DNA from: Lachnospiraceae bacterium
Lineage (GTDB): Bacteria; Bacillota; Clostridia; Lachnospirales; Lachnospiraceae
NCBI GenBank assembly: GCA_902363555.1
Contig: CABJAM010000009.1
Span: forward strand, 109,711-173,710
DNA length: 64,000 bases
Direction of reading: 5' to 3'
This document shows, one piece after another, positions 9,846 to 17,786 of the stretch; position 1 is the stretch's first letter, and each line of letters begins with the position of its first letter. The position numbers and the translations under genes were made by a program. The notes under the pieces were generated by a model. That model saw only the letters and a list, made by a program, of their open reading frames with translations. It was not told the origin of the DNA and searched no databases.

Positions 9846-9860
9846 GGGGCCTTCGGCCCC
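9846..9860 (+). terminator. GC-rich hairpin after the sensor kinase gene
   Basis: GGGGCC-TTC-GGCCCC is a tight stem-loop 12 bases past the sensor stop. No T-run follows directly, so termination is only possible. The remainder of 9834-10003 is GC-rich with no gene I can support. Confidence 0.35.
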
Positions 9861-10003
9861 CATTTCCGGCCACGACGCCTACCTTGCTGTGTGTTGCTTA
9901 GTACGAAAGGAGGCACCGCGGCCGGACGCGGCGGACGAACACGCCCTGTGCGGGGTACCTTTTTGTTTTTACAGAAGAATATTATGGGCCGTCCTTTCAT
10001 AGG

Positions 10004-10552
10004 ATGTACAAACATGTGGAATGGGTACGGGCTATGATGGCAGCGATTTCGGCATATGTTTTGCCGGTTGTGGTGATTTTGATTGTGGGCTACGGCTTTA
10101 TTTGCCGGATCAAGGTGTATGATGCTTTTGTGGAGGGCGCCAAGGATGGTCTGAAGATCGTGTCGGATATCCTTCCAACGCTGGCCGGGCTGATGCTGGC
10201 TGTGGGAGTGCTCCGGGCGTCCTCGGCCTTTGATATTCTGGGGCGGGTTTTACAGCCTCTGCTTGATAAGCTGCATATGGCGGTGGAGGTGTTTACGCTG
10301 ATGATCGTAAAGATGTTTTCATCCTCCGCATCCACCGGCCTTTTACTGGATATTTTCAAAAAATACGGCACAGATTCGTACAGCGGGCTTGTGGCTTCGC
10401 TGGTGCTGTCCAGTACGGAAACGATCTTTTATACGATGTCGATTTACTTTATGACCGCAAAGGTGACGAAAACCCGATATACCCTGGCCGGGGCGCTGCT
10501 GGCAACGGCGGCGGGTACGGGGGCGAGTATGATTTTGGCGCTGCTGATGTGA
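10004..10552 (+). CDS. spmB: spore maturation protein B (nucleoside recognition domain)
   Basis: A membrane protein of the SpmB family, needed in Bacillus for spore core dehydration. About 182 residues. Several hydrophobic helices surround the family-typical gate region: VEGAKDGLKIVSDILPTLA, later SSASTGLLLDIFKKYGTDS and SSTETIFYTM. The start is uncertain: ATG at 10004 has no clear ribosome site, and ATGs at 10034 and 10037 are alternatives. SpmA normally lies directly upstream, but here the preceding gene is the sensor kinase, so SpmA is absent from this locus. Confidence 0.88.
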   Translation: MYKHVEWVRAMMAAISAYVLPVVVILIVGYGFICRIKVYDAFVEGAKDGLKIVSDILPTLAGLMLAVGVLRASSAFDILGRVLQPLLDKLHMAVEVFTLMIVKMFSSSASTGLLLDIFKKYGTDSYSGLVASLVLSSTETIFYTMSIYFMTAKVTKTRYTLAGALLATAAGTGASMILALLM

Positions 10553-10570
10553 TGGAACCGATGATGGGAA

Positions 10571-10819
10571 ATGGGGTGGAAGTTTTTGAGTTTATTTCGC
10601 AGGAACAGAAAAGTTAAAGTGGCCAGTTATCCTTTTGACCGAAAGCTTCATAAACCGGTAGTATATTCCAGTATATGTACCGGGGAGAAGCGGGCCGGAT
10701 TTGAGTGGATCGCGGACGGCAGGTTTGAGGAAATTATGTGTATCCGCCGGCCGGAGGACATGGAAGCGTTTATGGAGGCCTATGGGCTTACGGCGGCGGA
10801 GATCGAGACGAAGTATTAG
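10571..10819 (+). CDS. small hypothetical protein
   Basis: Up to 82 residues, charged, without membrane segments; it ends PEDMEAFMEAYGLTAAEIETKY. It may be translated from ATG 10571 or, more likely by ribosome-site spacing, from TTG 10586, since GGGGTGGAAG lies three bases before that TTG. It follows spmB by 18 bases and is probably co-transcribed. I do not recognise the family. Confidence 0.55.
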   Translation: MGWKFLSLFRRNRKVKVASYPFDRKLHKPVVYSSICTGEKRAGFEWIADGRFEEIMCIRRPEDMEAFMEAYGLTAAEIETKY

Positions 10820-10896
10820 GCTTTCGTATATAGTGATGATTGGGCCGTCAGGCACAATCATATCCGTTTAAGGAAGGAATAGAATGGTTTTATGTG

Positions 10897-10942
10897 AAAG
10901 CCCCGGATGCCACAATGTATCATTGCGGTGTCCGGGGCTTTT
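10897..10942. terminator. bidirectional terminator
   Basis: AAAGCCCCGGA pairs with TCCGGGGCTTT, extended inside by CACAATG/CATTGCGGTG. It is flanked by A- and T-runs and sits between the convergent small ORF and MFS genes. Confidence 0.85.
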
Positions 10943-10990
10943 GCTTGGAAATCAATGCGTTAAATTGGGAAGTCTGTTCCTGGTTTGTGG

Positions 10991-12385
10991 TTAATCGTCA
11001 ATATCAAAGTTTTCCAGCACATCCGACTTCTTCGGCGGCTTGGAGTCTCCATGGTGTACAAAGCACATAGTGACAAAGGCCAGCGCGGAGAATACGACGG
11101 CGTAAGGGAACAGTATCCGGTAGGAGACGTTGCCCAGAAGGAAACCGGAAAATATAGGTGTAAATATCTGCGCCGCCATGGAGAAGGTATAATAAAATCC
11201 GGTGTATTTACCCACATCGGAGCCTTTACACATTTCCACAACCATGGGCAGTGAATTGACGCTGATGGCCGCCCAGCCTATACCGATACAGGCAAAACCG
11301 ATGTTGATGGCCGGATGGAAGGTGGTAAAGAAAAATGCGGCCAGGTAGCAGGCGGTCATAAGGATGATACCGCCGCAAATGGTTTTCTTCCGGCCGATGC
11401 GGCTGGATATGAAACCGATGGGGATATAGCTGATGATGGCGGCCACGGTGGCGACCATCAGACAGTTGGCAAAGCCGCCGCCCTGGATGTTCCAGACGGT
11501 ACGGGCATAGCGGGAAAACGCCGTGGTTACGGCATTGTATGCGGTGAACCACAGGAAGATGGAAACAAGCAGGAAGATCAGGCTCTTCTTTACATCGGGA
11601 GCAAGTCCGTCCTTTTTTGCGGCACCGGATGTGGTCTTGCCGGCATCTTTGCTTTTGCCAGTCTCTGCACTCTTGCCGGTCGCTGTGCTTTTTGCGGCCT
11701 TTGCACCGCCGGCACTTTTGACCTCGGATTTTTCCTCATCGCCGCTTTCCGCGTCGTACTGCTCCGGAAATTCTTTCAGGATCTGTGCGGCGATTTTGTT
11801 TTCACGGATCGTGCTGACCAGAAGTATGACGGCCAGTGCCATAAGCGCAGCTACCGATAAAAACAGCGGGGTATAATTGGGCCGGTCCTCCTTGCCTACG
11901 AGCAATGTGATCATCAGTAAAGAATAGATACCGCCAACGGCGCCCATAAGGTTAATCACTGCGTTGGCTTTGCTACGCAACGGCTTGGGTGTGAGGTCAG
12001 GCATGAGGGCCACTGCCGGTGACCGGTAAAATGCCATGGCCAGCAGTGTGACGCCAAGCGCGGCTACAAACAGTACAAGACTGTTATTATGGTCGGCAAC
12101 GGGCAGCAGCATCATAAAAATTACGGCAACGATGGTGCCGCCGATAATAAACGGCGTCCGTTTTCCGAGCTTTGAGTGGCATTTATCGGACAATACGCCG
12201 AATAAAGGCAGTAAAAATACGGCCAGTACGTTATCCATGGCCATGATGACACCGATGAGCGTTTCGTTCATGTGGAACGAGTTCTGTAAAATCAGAGGAA
12301 TAATACTGTCGTACATTTGCCAGAAGGAACTGATGGATAAAAAGGCAAAGCCGATCAAAAATGTGCGTTTATAGTTGAGTTTCAT
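10991..12385 (-). CDS. MFS sugar-type transporter with a low-complexity central loop
   Basis: A 464-residue, 12-helix major facilitator of the SLC45/GPH-like type that moves sugars or glycosides. It begins MKLNYKRTFLIGFAFL and has the conserved loop GVLSDKCHSKLGKRTPFI after helix 2. The central cytoplasmic loop (about residues 215-265) is an unusual Ala/Lys/Ser/Gly/Thr-rich tract built of near-repeats such as STATGKSAETGKSKDAGK. The start overlaps the stop of the upstream hydrolase gene by four bases (ATGA), so the two are translationally coupled and probably work on the same substrate. The exact substrate cannot be read from the sequence. Confidence 0.88.
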   Translation of the reverse strand: MKLNYKRTFLIGFAFLSISSFWQMYDSIIPLILQNSFHMNETLIGVIMAMDNVLAVFLLPLFGVLSDKCHSKLGKRTPFIIGGTIVAVIFMMLLPVADHNNSLVLFVAALGVTLLAMAFYRSPAVALMPDLTPKPLRSKANAVINLMGAVGGIYSLLMITLLVGKEDRPNYTPLFLSVAALMALAVILLVSTIRENKIAAQILKEFPEQYDAESGDEEKSEVKSAGGAKAAKSTATGKSAETGKSKDAGKTTSGAAKKDGLAPDVKKSLIFLLVSIFLWFTAYNAVTTAFSRYARTVWNIQGGGFANCLMVATVAAIISYIPIGFISSRIGRKKTICGGIILMTACYLAAFFFTTFHPAINIGFACIGIGWAAISVNSLPMVVEMCKGSDVGKYTGFYYTFSMAAQIFTPIFSGFLLGNVSYRILFPYAVVFSALAFVTMCFVHHGDSKPPKKSDVLENFDIDD

Positions 12386-14325
12386 GGGAGTCTCCTTCCG
12401 ATGTATTTTATTGTTTTACGGGAGAGCTTGCAGACCTTGCGGTCATAGGTGAGCAGGCCGTTGATCTCTTCCTCGATATCCGATAGCTGGGTATATACGG
12501 CGGCACACAGACCGTCCTCGATCATTGGCTTGATCTCATGGAGCATCAGGTGCAGCCAGGCCCTTTCAAAGTCATGGAAGGACGTAAAGGCGCGGTAGCC
12601 GTATGTGCCTGCGGCAGCGCTGTGTTTACGTATCCTGAAGGTGTAGCCTCCATATTCGGATAGAACAAAGGCCCGCCGGTCGGGAACCATCTTCAGTTTG
12701 AAAAAGTAATTATGTACACTTTTGAAATCGCCGCCGTTACGGTCAAACCATCCGCTGGCGTGGTCTACAAGCCGCTGATTGTCCAGGCTGCGGATCAGCT
12801 TTTCCACAGTCAGGGCGTCAAACTGGCCCCAGCCTTCATTGAAGGGAACCCAGGTCATAATGGACGGAAATGCCTTGAGCAGGTTTACCGTATGTACACA
12901 CTCGTCAAGAAATTCCTGACGGCCCAGAGCGCTGCTGCGGCTGGTAAACCAGTAGGACAGCCGCGTCACCGGCCGGAGTAGTAACCGTCGGCACTTGCTT
13001 TTTATGGGGCAGGAACAGGAGCCTTCTTTTTTGGGCGGACGGCTGTGCGGCGGGCTTTTAAAGAGGGTAGGCAGGTAAGTCAGGCGCAGCGGGGAGTAGG
13101 GGCCGCCGCCATTGACCATATCCTGCCAGACGATCATACCCAGCCGGTCACAATGGAAGTACCAGCGCCGGCATTCGATTTTTGCGTGCTTGCGTATCAT
13201 ATTAAAGCCGAGCTGTTTCATCTTGCGTATGTCATAGATCAGTGCATCGTCGGAGGGCGCAGTGTACAGGCCGTCCGGCCAATAACCCTGATCCAGAACA
13301 CCATTTAAAAAGGTTGGTTTATGATTTAAGCAAATGCGCGGCAGACCTTTGTCATCCTTTTCCACGGAGAAGCTGCGCATAGCAAAATAGCCAGATACGG
13401 TATCCTGACCCAGAGTGATTTCCACCGGATACAGATAGGGTGTCTGAGGCGTCCAGCATTTAAAATCCGGCAGCTCCAGCGTGGCCTTGCGGGAGCCGTA
13501 ATGCTTTTCAATCAGGATCCGATTGCGTATGGGGCCGTGGTTATCCAGGCCAGTGGGGGCGTCGTGATTTATTTTTCCACAGTAGCGCATCCGGGGGTTG
13601 TATATTTTCACATGCATCCATGGCGCTGTGGCTGGCTGATTTTCAGTTACCGACAGCGTTACCCGGCCATGATCAAAGTCGGGGGTGATCTCCAGTGAAG
13701 TTATAAAGCGCTCCGGAACCATTTCCATCCATACGGTCTGCCATATGCCGCTTTGTGCTGTGTAATACATGCCGCCGGGGGATAGCTTTTGCTTGCCGCG
13801 GCTGTGGTAGGATGTATCCGAAAAATCCTGGACCCTCACGGTCAGCCTCAGATGGTTATCCCCTTCTTTTAAAAATCGGGTAATGTCCACCTCAAAAGGC
13901 AGATATCCGCCCACGTGTTTTTGAATAAAGCTGCCGTCAATAAATATGCAGGCGCATTGGTCCACGGCTTCAAAATGGAGCAGACAGCGTTTTCCGGGCT
14001 GAAATTCCCGGACGTCGATCATGCGTTCATACCAAAAATACTGATCGGGTAAAAGCTGACGCCCGACGCCGGATAAAGTACTTTCCGGTGAGAATGGCAC
14101 AAGGATCAGGCCGTCAAACGATTTTGGATAAGTGCTGGCGGCGGTTATGGCGTAACGCCAGTAGCCGTTGAGATTTTCCCAGTGATCACGCACCATTTGC
14201 GGGCGCGGATATTCTTCCAGGACATGGTTCGGATCCAGCCCCTCCCCCCAGGCTGTTTCCAGCGGCTGCAGCGGGGTCTTCTTTTTTTTACCCGGCAGCG
14301 CCTCAAACATTTCTTTGCAGTTCAT
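12382..14325 (-). CDS. glycoside hydrolase family 2 (beta-galactosidase/glucuronidase type)
   Basis: Cytoplasmic beta-glycosidase: no signal peptide and coupled to a sugar permease. About 647 residues: sugar-binding N-terminal domain (PRPQMVRDHWENLNGYWRYA), immunoglobulin-like middle, TIM barrel. The acid/base Glu is visible in VPFNEGWGQ and a likely nucleophile Glu in VLSEYGGY. ATG 14325 follows GGGGAGGG. Between LPTLF and GRQEFLDE there is a basic, Pro/Cys-rich stretch (PPHSRPPKKEGSCSC...) where GH2 relatives normally have a shorter acidic segment; it may be a surface insertion or a compensated reading-frame change. Specificity is unknown. Confidence 0.88.
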   Translation of the reverse strand: MNCKEMFEALPGKKKKTPLQPLETAWGEGLDPNHVLEEYPRPQMVRDHWENLNGYWRYAITAASTYPKSFDGLILVPFSPESTLSGVGRQLLPDQYFWYERMIDVREFQPGKRCLLHFEAVDQCACIFIDGSFIQKHVGGYLPFEVDITRFLKEGDNHLRLTVRVQDFSDTSYHSRGKQKLSPGGMYYTAQSGIWQTVWMEMVPERFITSLEITPDFDHGRVTLSVTENQPATAPWMHVKIYNPRMRYCGKINHDAPTGLDNHGPIRNRILIEKHYGSRKATLELPDFKCWTPQTPYLYPVEITLGQDTVSGYFAMRSFSVEKDDKGLPRICLNHKPTFLNGVLDQGYWPDGLYTAPSDDALIYDIRKMKQLGFNMIRKHAKIECRRWYFHCDRLGMIVWQDMVNGGGPYSPLRLTYLPTLFKSPPHSRPPKKEGSCSCPIKSKCRRLLLRPVTRLSYWFTSRSSALGRQEFLDECVHTVNLLKAFPSIMTWVPFNEGWGQFDALTVEKLIRSLDNQRLVDHASGWFDRNGGDFKSVHNYFFKLKMVPDRRAFVLSEYGGYTFRIRKHSAAAGTYGYRAFTSFHDFERAWLHLMLHEIKPMIEDGLCAAVYTQLSDIEEEINGLLTYDRKVCKLSRKTIKYIGRRLP

Positions 14326-14350
14326 GTAATCCCTCCCCTGCTGAATCGTT

Positions 14351-14379
14351 GTAACTGTTTGGAGTAGGCGGACAGTTAC
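14351..14379. repeat. palindromic repeat, family P1 variant
   Basis: GTAACTGTT pairs with GACAGTTAC across a short loop. Its reverse complement resembles the sequence at 16904-16930 (GTAAC[T/C]GTCCGC...), linking it to the P1 family. Confidence 0.5.
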
Positions 14380-14476
14380 AAATAGATACTCATATTTTAC
14401 CATAAAATGCGCATTTAGGGGAAAGTTTTTTGTGAATAAGTCTTTTTTATCTATTCTTTTCTTACGAATTTTCGTT

Positions 14477-14603
14477 TATAATAGGAATTGGCCCGATGGC
14501 CAAGCAGGTCGAGGATTTCCTGGGAAATCCTCGACAAGTAATAATGGGAATTGGCCTGATGGCCAAGCAGGTCATCAATTTTCCTTGGAAAATTGGTGAC
14601 AAG
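14477..14603. repeat. two tandem copies of a structured repeat, family S1
   Basis: Two units start at 14477 and 14539 (62- and 65-base spacing), and a third beginning fades out after 14604. Each has GGAATTGGCC-xGAT-GGCCAA (hairpin 1), the constant box GCAGGTC, a second stem around TTCC-GGAA closed by GTC/GAC, and ACAAGT. Stem 2 differs between copies (GAGGAT/ATCCTC versus ATCAAT/ATTGGT) but stays paired. A related copy lies at 47791-47893. The rest of the 382-base gap 14326-14707 has no supported gene. Confidence 0.75.
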
Positions 14604-14707
14604 TTATAATAGGAGTTGTGGTGCTGTTTTTGCCTGCCCGGGCATGCGCAGGGCTTTTGCCGCTGCATGGGGGTGTCCGGGGCGGCGTTTATACCGGAGG
14701 AATACGT

Positions 14708-15376
14708 ATGAAAAAGATGATAGGTTTAATGGTTATTATGAGTATGCTGCTGTGCGCATGCGCATCTGCGTCAGAGAACGCGGATCTGGCGGCGCGGTTG
14801 TATTTGACAACTCCTGTGGAGATGAAGCTGGATGAAGCAAAGGCTACCATTGATGCCGCCGGGTACATTTCCTATAATGTCCGCAATATTGAGGAAATGG
14901 GCGAGCTTTTGATGGTGGAAAAACCGCGGGAAATGATTTACATAGCCCTCGGTGAAAGTAAGGATACTTTTGCAGATACAGATGCAATTAAGAATATTAA
15001 AAATATGAACCAGAAGGCTATTGGAAGAAATTCGATGGCCGGCTGTTCCACCAATGGTTCTAAATTTGTTATAACGGAAGAATATCCCATAGAGCTGATC
15101 GCAAATCATAAGTATACAGCGGCGTCAGAGGAGCATGTGCCGGCCGGAGCGGTTTTGTCAAAGGCCTTTGGGTTTGACGTGGACAGTAATGTAAAGCTGA
15201 ATAAGGAAATCGAATTTGATGTTTTACCGGACCGGTCTGTGAATATAAGTGTTTATCCGGTGTATGACCGGTATCTATTTGATATTACCAATTCCGTGGA
15301 CGGCAAAGCGTCCGGTGGCGCCGGGGAACTATATAAGGCGGTTGGATTTTGTGTGGTTATAAGTGATAGTAACTGA
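14708..15376 (+). CDS. secreted, probably lipid-anchored protein of unknown function
   Basis: About 222 residues. The N-terminus MKKMIGLMVIMSMLLCAC is a signal peptide with a plausible, slightly unusual lipobox (LCAC). The rest is a soluble domain with no family I recognise: KLDEAKATIDAAGYISYNV, later SMAGCSTNGSKFVITEE. ATG 14708 is set by GGAGGAATACGT. It is followed after a palindrome by a zinc-ribbon membrane protein gene, perhaps under shared control. Confidence 0.65.
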   Translation: MKKMIGLMVIMSMLLCACASASENADLAARLYLTTPVEMKLDEAKATIDAAGYISYNVRNIEEMGELLMVEKPREMIYIALGESKDTFADTDAIKNIKNMNQKAIGRNSMAGCSTNGSKFVITEEYPIELIANHKYTAASEEHVPAGAVLSKAFGFDVDSNVKLNKEIEFDVLPDRSVNISVYPVYDRYLFDITNSVDGKASGGAGELYKAVGFCVVISDSN

Positions 15377-15377
15377 T

Positions 15378-15420
15378 GCCAGTGCAGCATTGCATTAATT
15401 TCACATCAATGAGCACTGGC
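15378..15420. repeat. palindromic repeat, family P2
   Basis: GCCAGTGC (15378-15385) pairs with GCACTGGC (15413-15420). The sequence after the left arm, CAGCATTGCATTAATTT, is nearly identical to the reverse complement of the right half of the palindrome at 47069-47115, so the two belong to one dispersed family. Confidence 0.6.
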
Positions 15421-15508
15421 GCGTGCTTTAAAACATGTTCTGTTATAGCATCGAATACGTTTCACGGTAATGCTGTACCAGAATATTACGGGGAGTTTGA
15501 GGGAAAAG

Positions 15509-16900
15509 ATGAAGTGTGATCATTGTGGAAATGAAAATCGGAACGACAGCGATTTTTGCGTCTATTGCGGCGCCAGATTAACGCGTGAAAACAAACATAA
15601 TAATAAACATAAAAATAAAAGGCATAGAAGAAGCGTCTGGGCAATACGTGTGCTGGTTGTGGCCGTTATCCTTCTGTGCGGTATTGCTGTGGGTGTTTCT
15701 ATTGGAAAAGGCGTGTCCAAAAAGAAGGACAAAGACGAGACTTTATATGGCCGCCGTGTCCGTTGGGAAATAGGCAGCCGCCGGCTTCCATTTTCAAAAA
15801 GTAATGTGCCTCTGGCGTATAATTCATTTGACCAGGGCCAGAGAAACCTCTGGTCACCGGAATGGGTCAGTGTTACCGGGGATGATCTTTGCTATGCCGG
15901 CGGACGTATTTTTTCTTACAGCAGTACTAAAATAGAGGTTTATGACGAGGATTTAAAACTTATACGTCAGCTAAGTGATTATGATATTATGCAGGCCTAT
16001 ACCAATGGCAGCAAGGTGTATATGATTATATTGGGTTTGGGAGATGGGGATTATAACAATCATTTTGCCTGCTGGGATGTGGACCGGGATGAATTTGTAT
16101 TTATCCAGATGATCCAGATGTGGCCCAGCATGCCTATGGTAAGTCTGGCAGGTGCAAACAGGGAAGGTGTTTTTTATTACACGGCAGATCACGGAGGCAC
16201 CAGCGCCAACTGGTTTATGTACAGCTTCGATACGGAAAGGGTACTGGATCTGGGCATATTTGAGGGGGCATTGGACTATGTGGGAGACAGCTTTTATCTG
16301 GCGAAGGTCGTTCCATTTGATGTGGATTGGATACCTTACGCGGCGGGAACGCTGTACTATGTCCAGTCCGACCGGCAGACTCGTATGAAGATATCCAACA
16401 GCGCCACGGTCAGCCGGGTGTATGAGCATATGGTCTATTATCTGGAGGATAGCGGAAACGGCGGCGTTTTTAAGTGCTATAATATAGATACCCAGGAATC
16501 CCGGGTGCTCAGTGATCCGGTAAAGCTATCCTGGCAAAGTGATTTTATGCTTCTGCGCGGCGGGCTGGGGGCTGTATTTAGCAATAATCCCAGCTATGAT
16601 GAGGATATTGGCCGTAAGGTGGACTTTTATAATTTTAAAGACGGCTCTGTGAATGAAACTTATACAGAGGAGCCCTTCTGGTACTATGGCGGTTATAATG
16701 GCTATGTCAGCGATAAAACGCGGCAGAACATTTATCGATACAAGCCCTTTGAACCGGGCCTTTCGCTGTATTATAGCGCGCCGCAGGGATGGGCTGTGCG
16801 CGGGCTGCTGGAAGTGGGCAAGTCCGATGTTTATGTGAAGCTGATCAATACGGCGGATTATACGGAGCAGAGGCTGGTTAAGGCTGGGGAGGCGTTCTGA
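15509..16900 (+). CDS. zinc-ribbon membrane protein with extracytoplasmic propeller-like domain
   Basis: About 463 residues. It begins with a zinc ribbon, CDHCGNENRNDSDFCVYCG, then a His/Lys/Asn-rich linker, one membrane helix (about residues 43-65) and a long extracytoplasmic part. That part has repeated strand-rich motifs with paired aromatic residues (FACWDVDRDEFVF, FMYSFDTERVLDLG, FKCYNIDTQESRVL), which suggests a beta-propeller of DUF5050-like type. ATG 15509 follows GAGGGAAAAG; the frame extends to 15470 without a ribosome site. The function is unknown; the layout suggests a sensor or surface protein. Confidence 0.7.
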   Translation: MKCDHCGNENRNDSDFCVYCGARLTRENKHNNKHKNKRHRRSVWAIRVLVVAVILLCGIAVGVSIGKGVSKKKDKDETLYGRRVRWEIGSRRLPFSKSNVPLAYNSFDQGQRNLWSPEWVSVTGDDLCYAGGRIFSYSSTKIEVYDEDLKLIRQLSDYDIMQAYTNGSKVYMIILGLGDGDYNNHFACWDVDRDEFVFIQMIQMWPSMPMVSLAGANREGVFYYTADHGGTSANWFMYSFDTERVLDLGIFEGALDYVGDSFYLAKVVPFDVDWIPYAAGTLYYVQSDRQTRMKISNSATVSRVYEHMVYYLEDSGNGGVFKCYNIDTQESRVLSDPVKLSWQSDFMLLRGGLGAVFSNNPSYDEDIGRKVDFYNFKDGSVNETYTEEPFWYYGGYNGYVSDKTRQNIYRYKPFEPGLSLYYSAPQGWAVRGLLEVGKSDVYVKLINTADYTEQRLVKAGEAF

Positions 16901-16903
16901 TAT

Positions 16904-16930
16904 GTAACCGTCCGCTTCCTTTGAACTATG
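16904..16930. repeat. degenerate P1 repeat
   Basis: GTAACCGTCCGCTTCCTTTGA follows the general P1 layout, but the right arm (GAACTATG) is decayed. It lies just past the zinc-ribbon gene stop and before the terminator. Confidence 0.4.
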
Positions 16931-16944
16931 ATTATATTTTTATA

Positions 16945-16980
16945 AAAATGCCAAAAGGATATTGACCTTTTGGCATTTTT
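16945..16980 (+). terminator. intrinsic terminator
   Basis: AAAATGCCAAAAGG, a seven-base loop, CCTTTTGGCATTTTT. A perfect stem with a T-run ends the zinc-ribbon gene transcript. Confidence 0.88.
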
Positions 16981-17039
16981 AATATATGATAGTAATGTAA
17001 TTAGTTTAATCGTTAAACTATATGAGAGGAAGTGTTTTT

Positions 17040-17675
17040 ATGGGGAATCCAATGGTGGTCAAGCCCATTACTGATGAAGCCTTTAAAAAATATGGAAGAG
17101 TTATCGAAGGCCTGGATGTTTCCGGTCTTTTGGAAAAAATGAAAGAGACGCCCCTGACAGAGGACGTCGTTTATGTCGCTTCGGAGCCGCTGCTTGAAGG
17201 CTGCCCGGAAAGTAAGACTGTGGAGCGCAGTCTGTTTGGCGGTATGCCAGTGCAGATCGGTTATTGCAACGGCCATAATAAAAAGCTCAATGCTGTGGAG
17301 TATCACCGCAATTCCGAAATCAATATTCCTGCCACAGACGCTGTATTTATGCTGGGGATGCAGCAGGATGTAGCGGAGGACTTTACTTATGACACCGGAA
17401 AGATGGAGGCATTTTACGCCCCGGCCGGTTCGGTTGTGGAGTTTTATGGCACTACACTCCACTATGCCCCCTGCGATGGCAAGGACGGCGGTTTTAAAGT
17501 AATTGTCGTACTGCCCAAAGGAACTAACACAGATATTGAAAAAGCCGACGGCGTTATTGCTGAGGACCGGCTGTTATTTGCAAGAAATAAGTGGCTCATT
17601 GCCCACGAGGAATCCGGACTTGAAGCTGACGGCGCATTTATCGGATTAAAAGGCGAAAACCTGACGATTGCCTGA
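17040..17675 (+). CDS. DUF4867 family protein
   Basis: About 211 residues, soluble, with a cupin-like run of strands: EYHRNSEINIPATDAVFMLG, then FYAPAGSVVEFYGTTLHYAPC. The His and Glu residues in these two blocks are placed as in metal-binding cupins. ATG 17040 is preferred over 17022 because GAGAGGAAG precedes it. It lies 111 bases before an L-fucose/L-arabinose-isomerase-family gene, as DUF4867 genes often do in Lachnospiraceae, so a role in the same sugar or sugar-derivative pathway is likely. The reaction is unknown; an isomerase or epimerase of the cupin type is a guess. Confidence 0.78.
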   Translation: MGNPMVVKPITDEAFKKYGRVIEGLDVSGLLEKMKETPLTEDVVYVASEPLLEGCPESKTVERSLFGGMPVQIGYCNGHNKKLNAVEYHRNSEINIPATDAVFMLGMQQDVAEDFTYDTGKMEAFYAPAGSVVEFYGTTLHYAPCDGKDGGFKVIVVLPKGTNTDIEKADGVIAEDRLLFARNKWLIAHEESGLEADGAFIGLKGENLTIA

Positions 17676-17786
17676 GATATGGGGTACCGCAGGTTAAAAA
17701 ATATGTTATACTAATTAATAGCTTGGAAGTCGTAAATTACTAAGAACAAATTAAAGTGAATTATAAAACCCAGGAGGAGAAAAATT

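Noticed and set aside
8733..9863. 376-codon reverse-strand frame opposite the sensor kinase
   Set aside because: His-rich shadow of the kinase and receiver domains; the forward frame carries all catalytic motifs.
14477..14603. CRISPR array
   Set aside because: Two units with internal hairpins and no constant repeat with unique spacers; the variable parts are the stem arms, not spacers, and no cas genes are nearby.
17676..17786. Riboswitch before the isomerase gene
   Set aside because: Short, AT-rich, with no conserved aptamer core that I can recognise.
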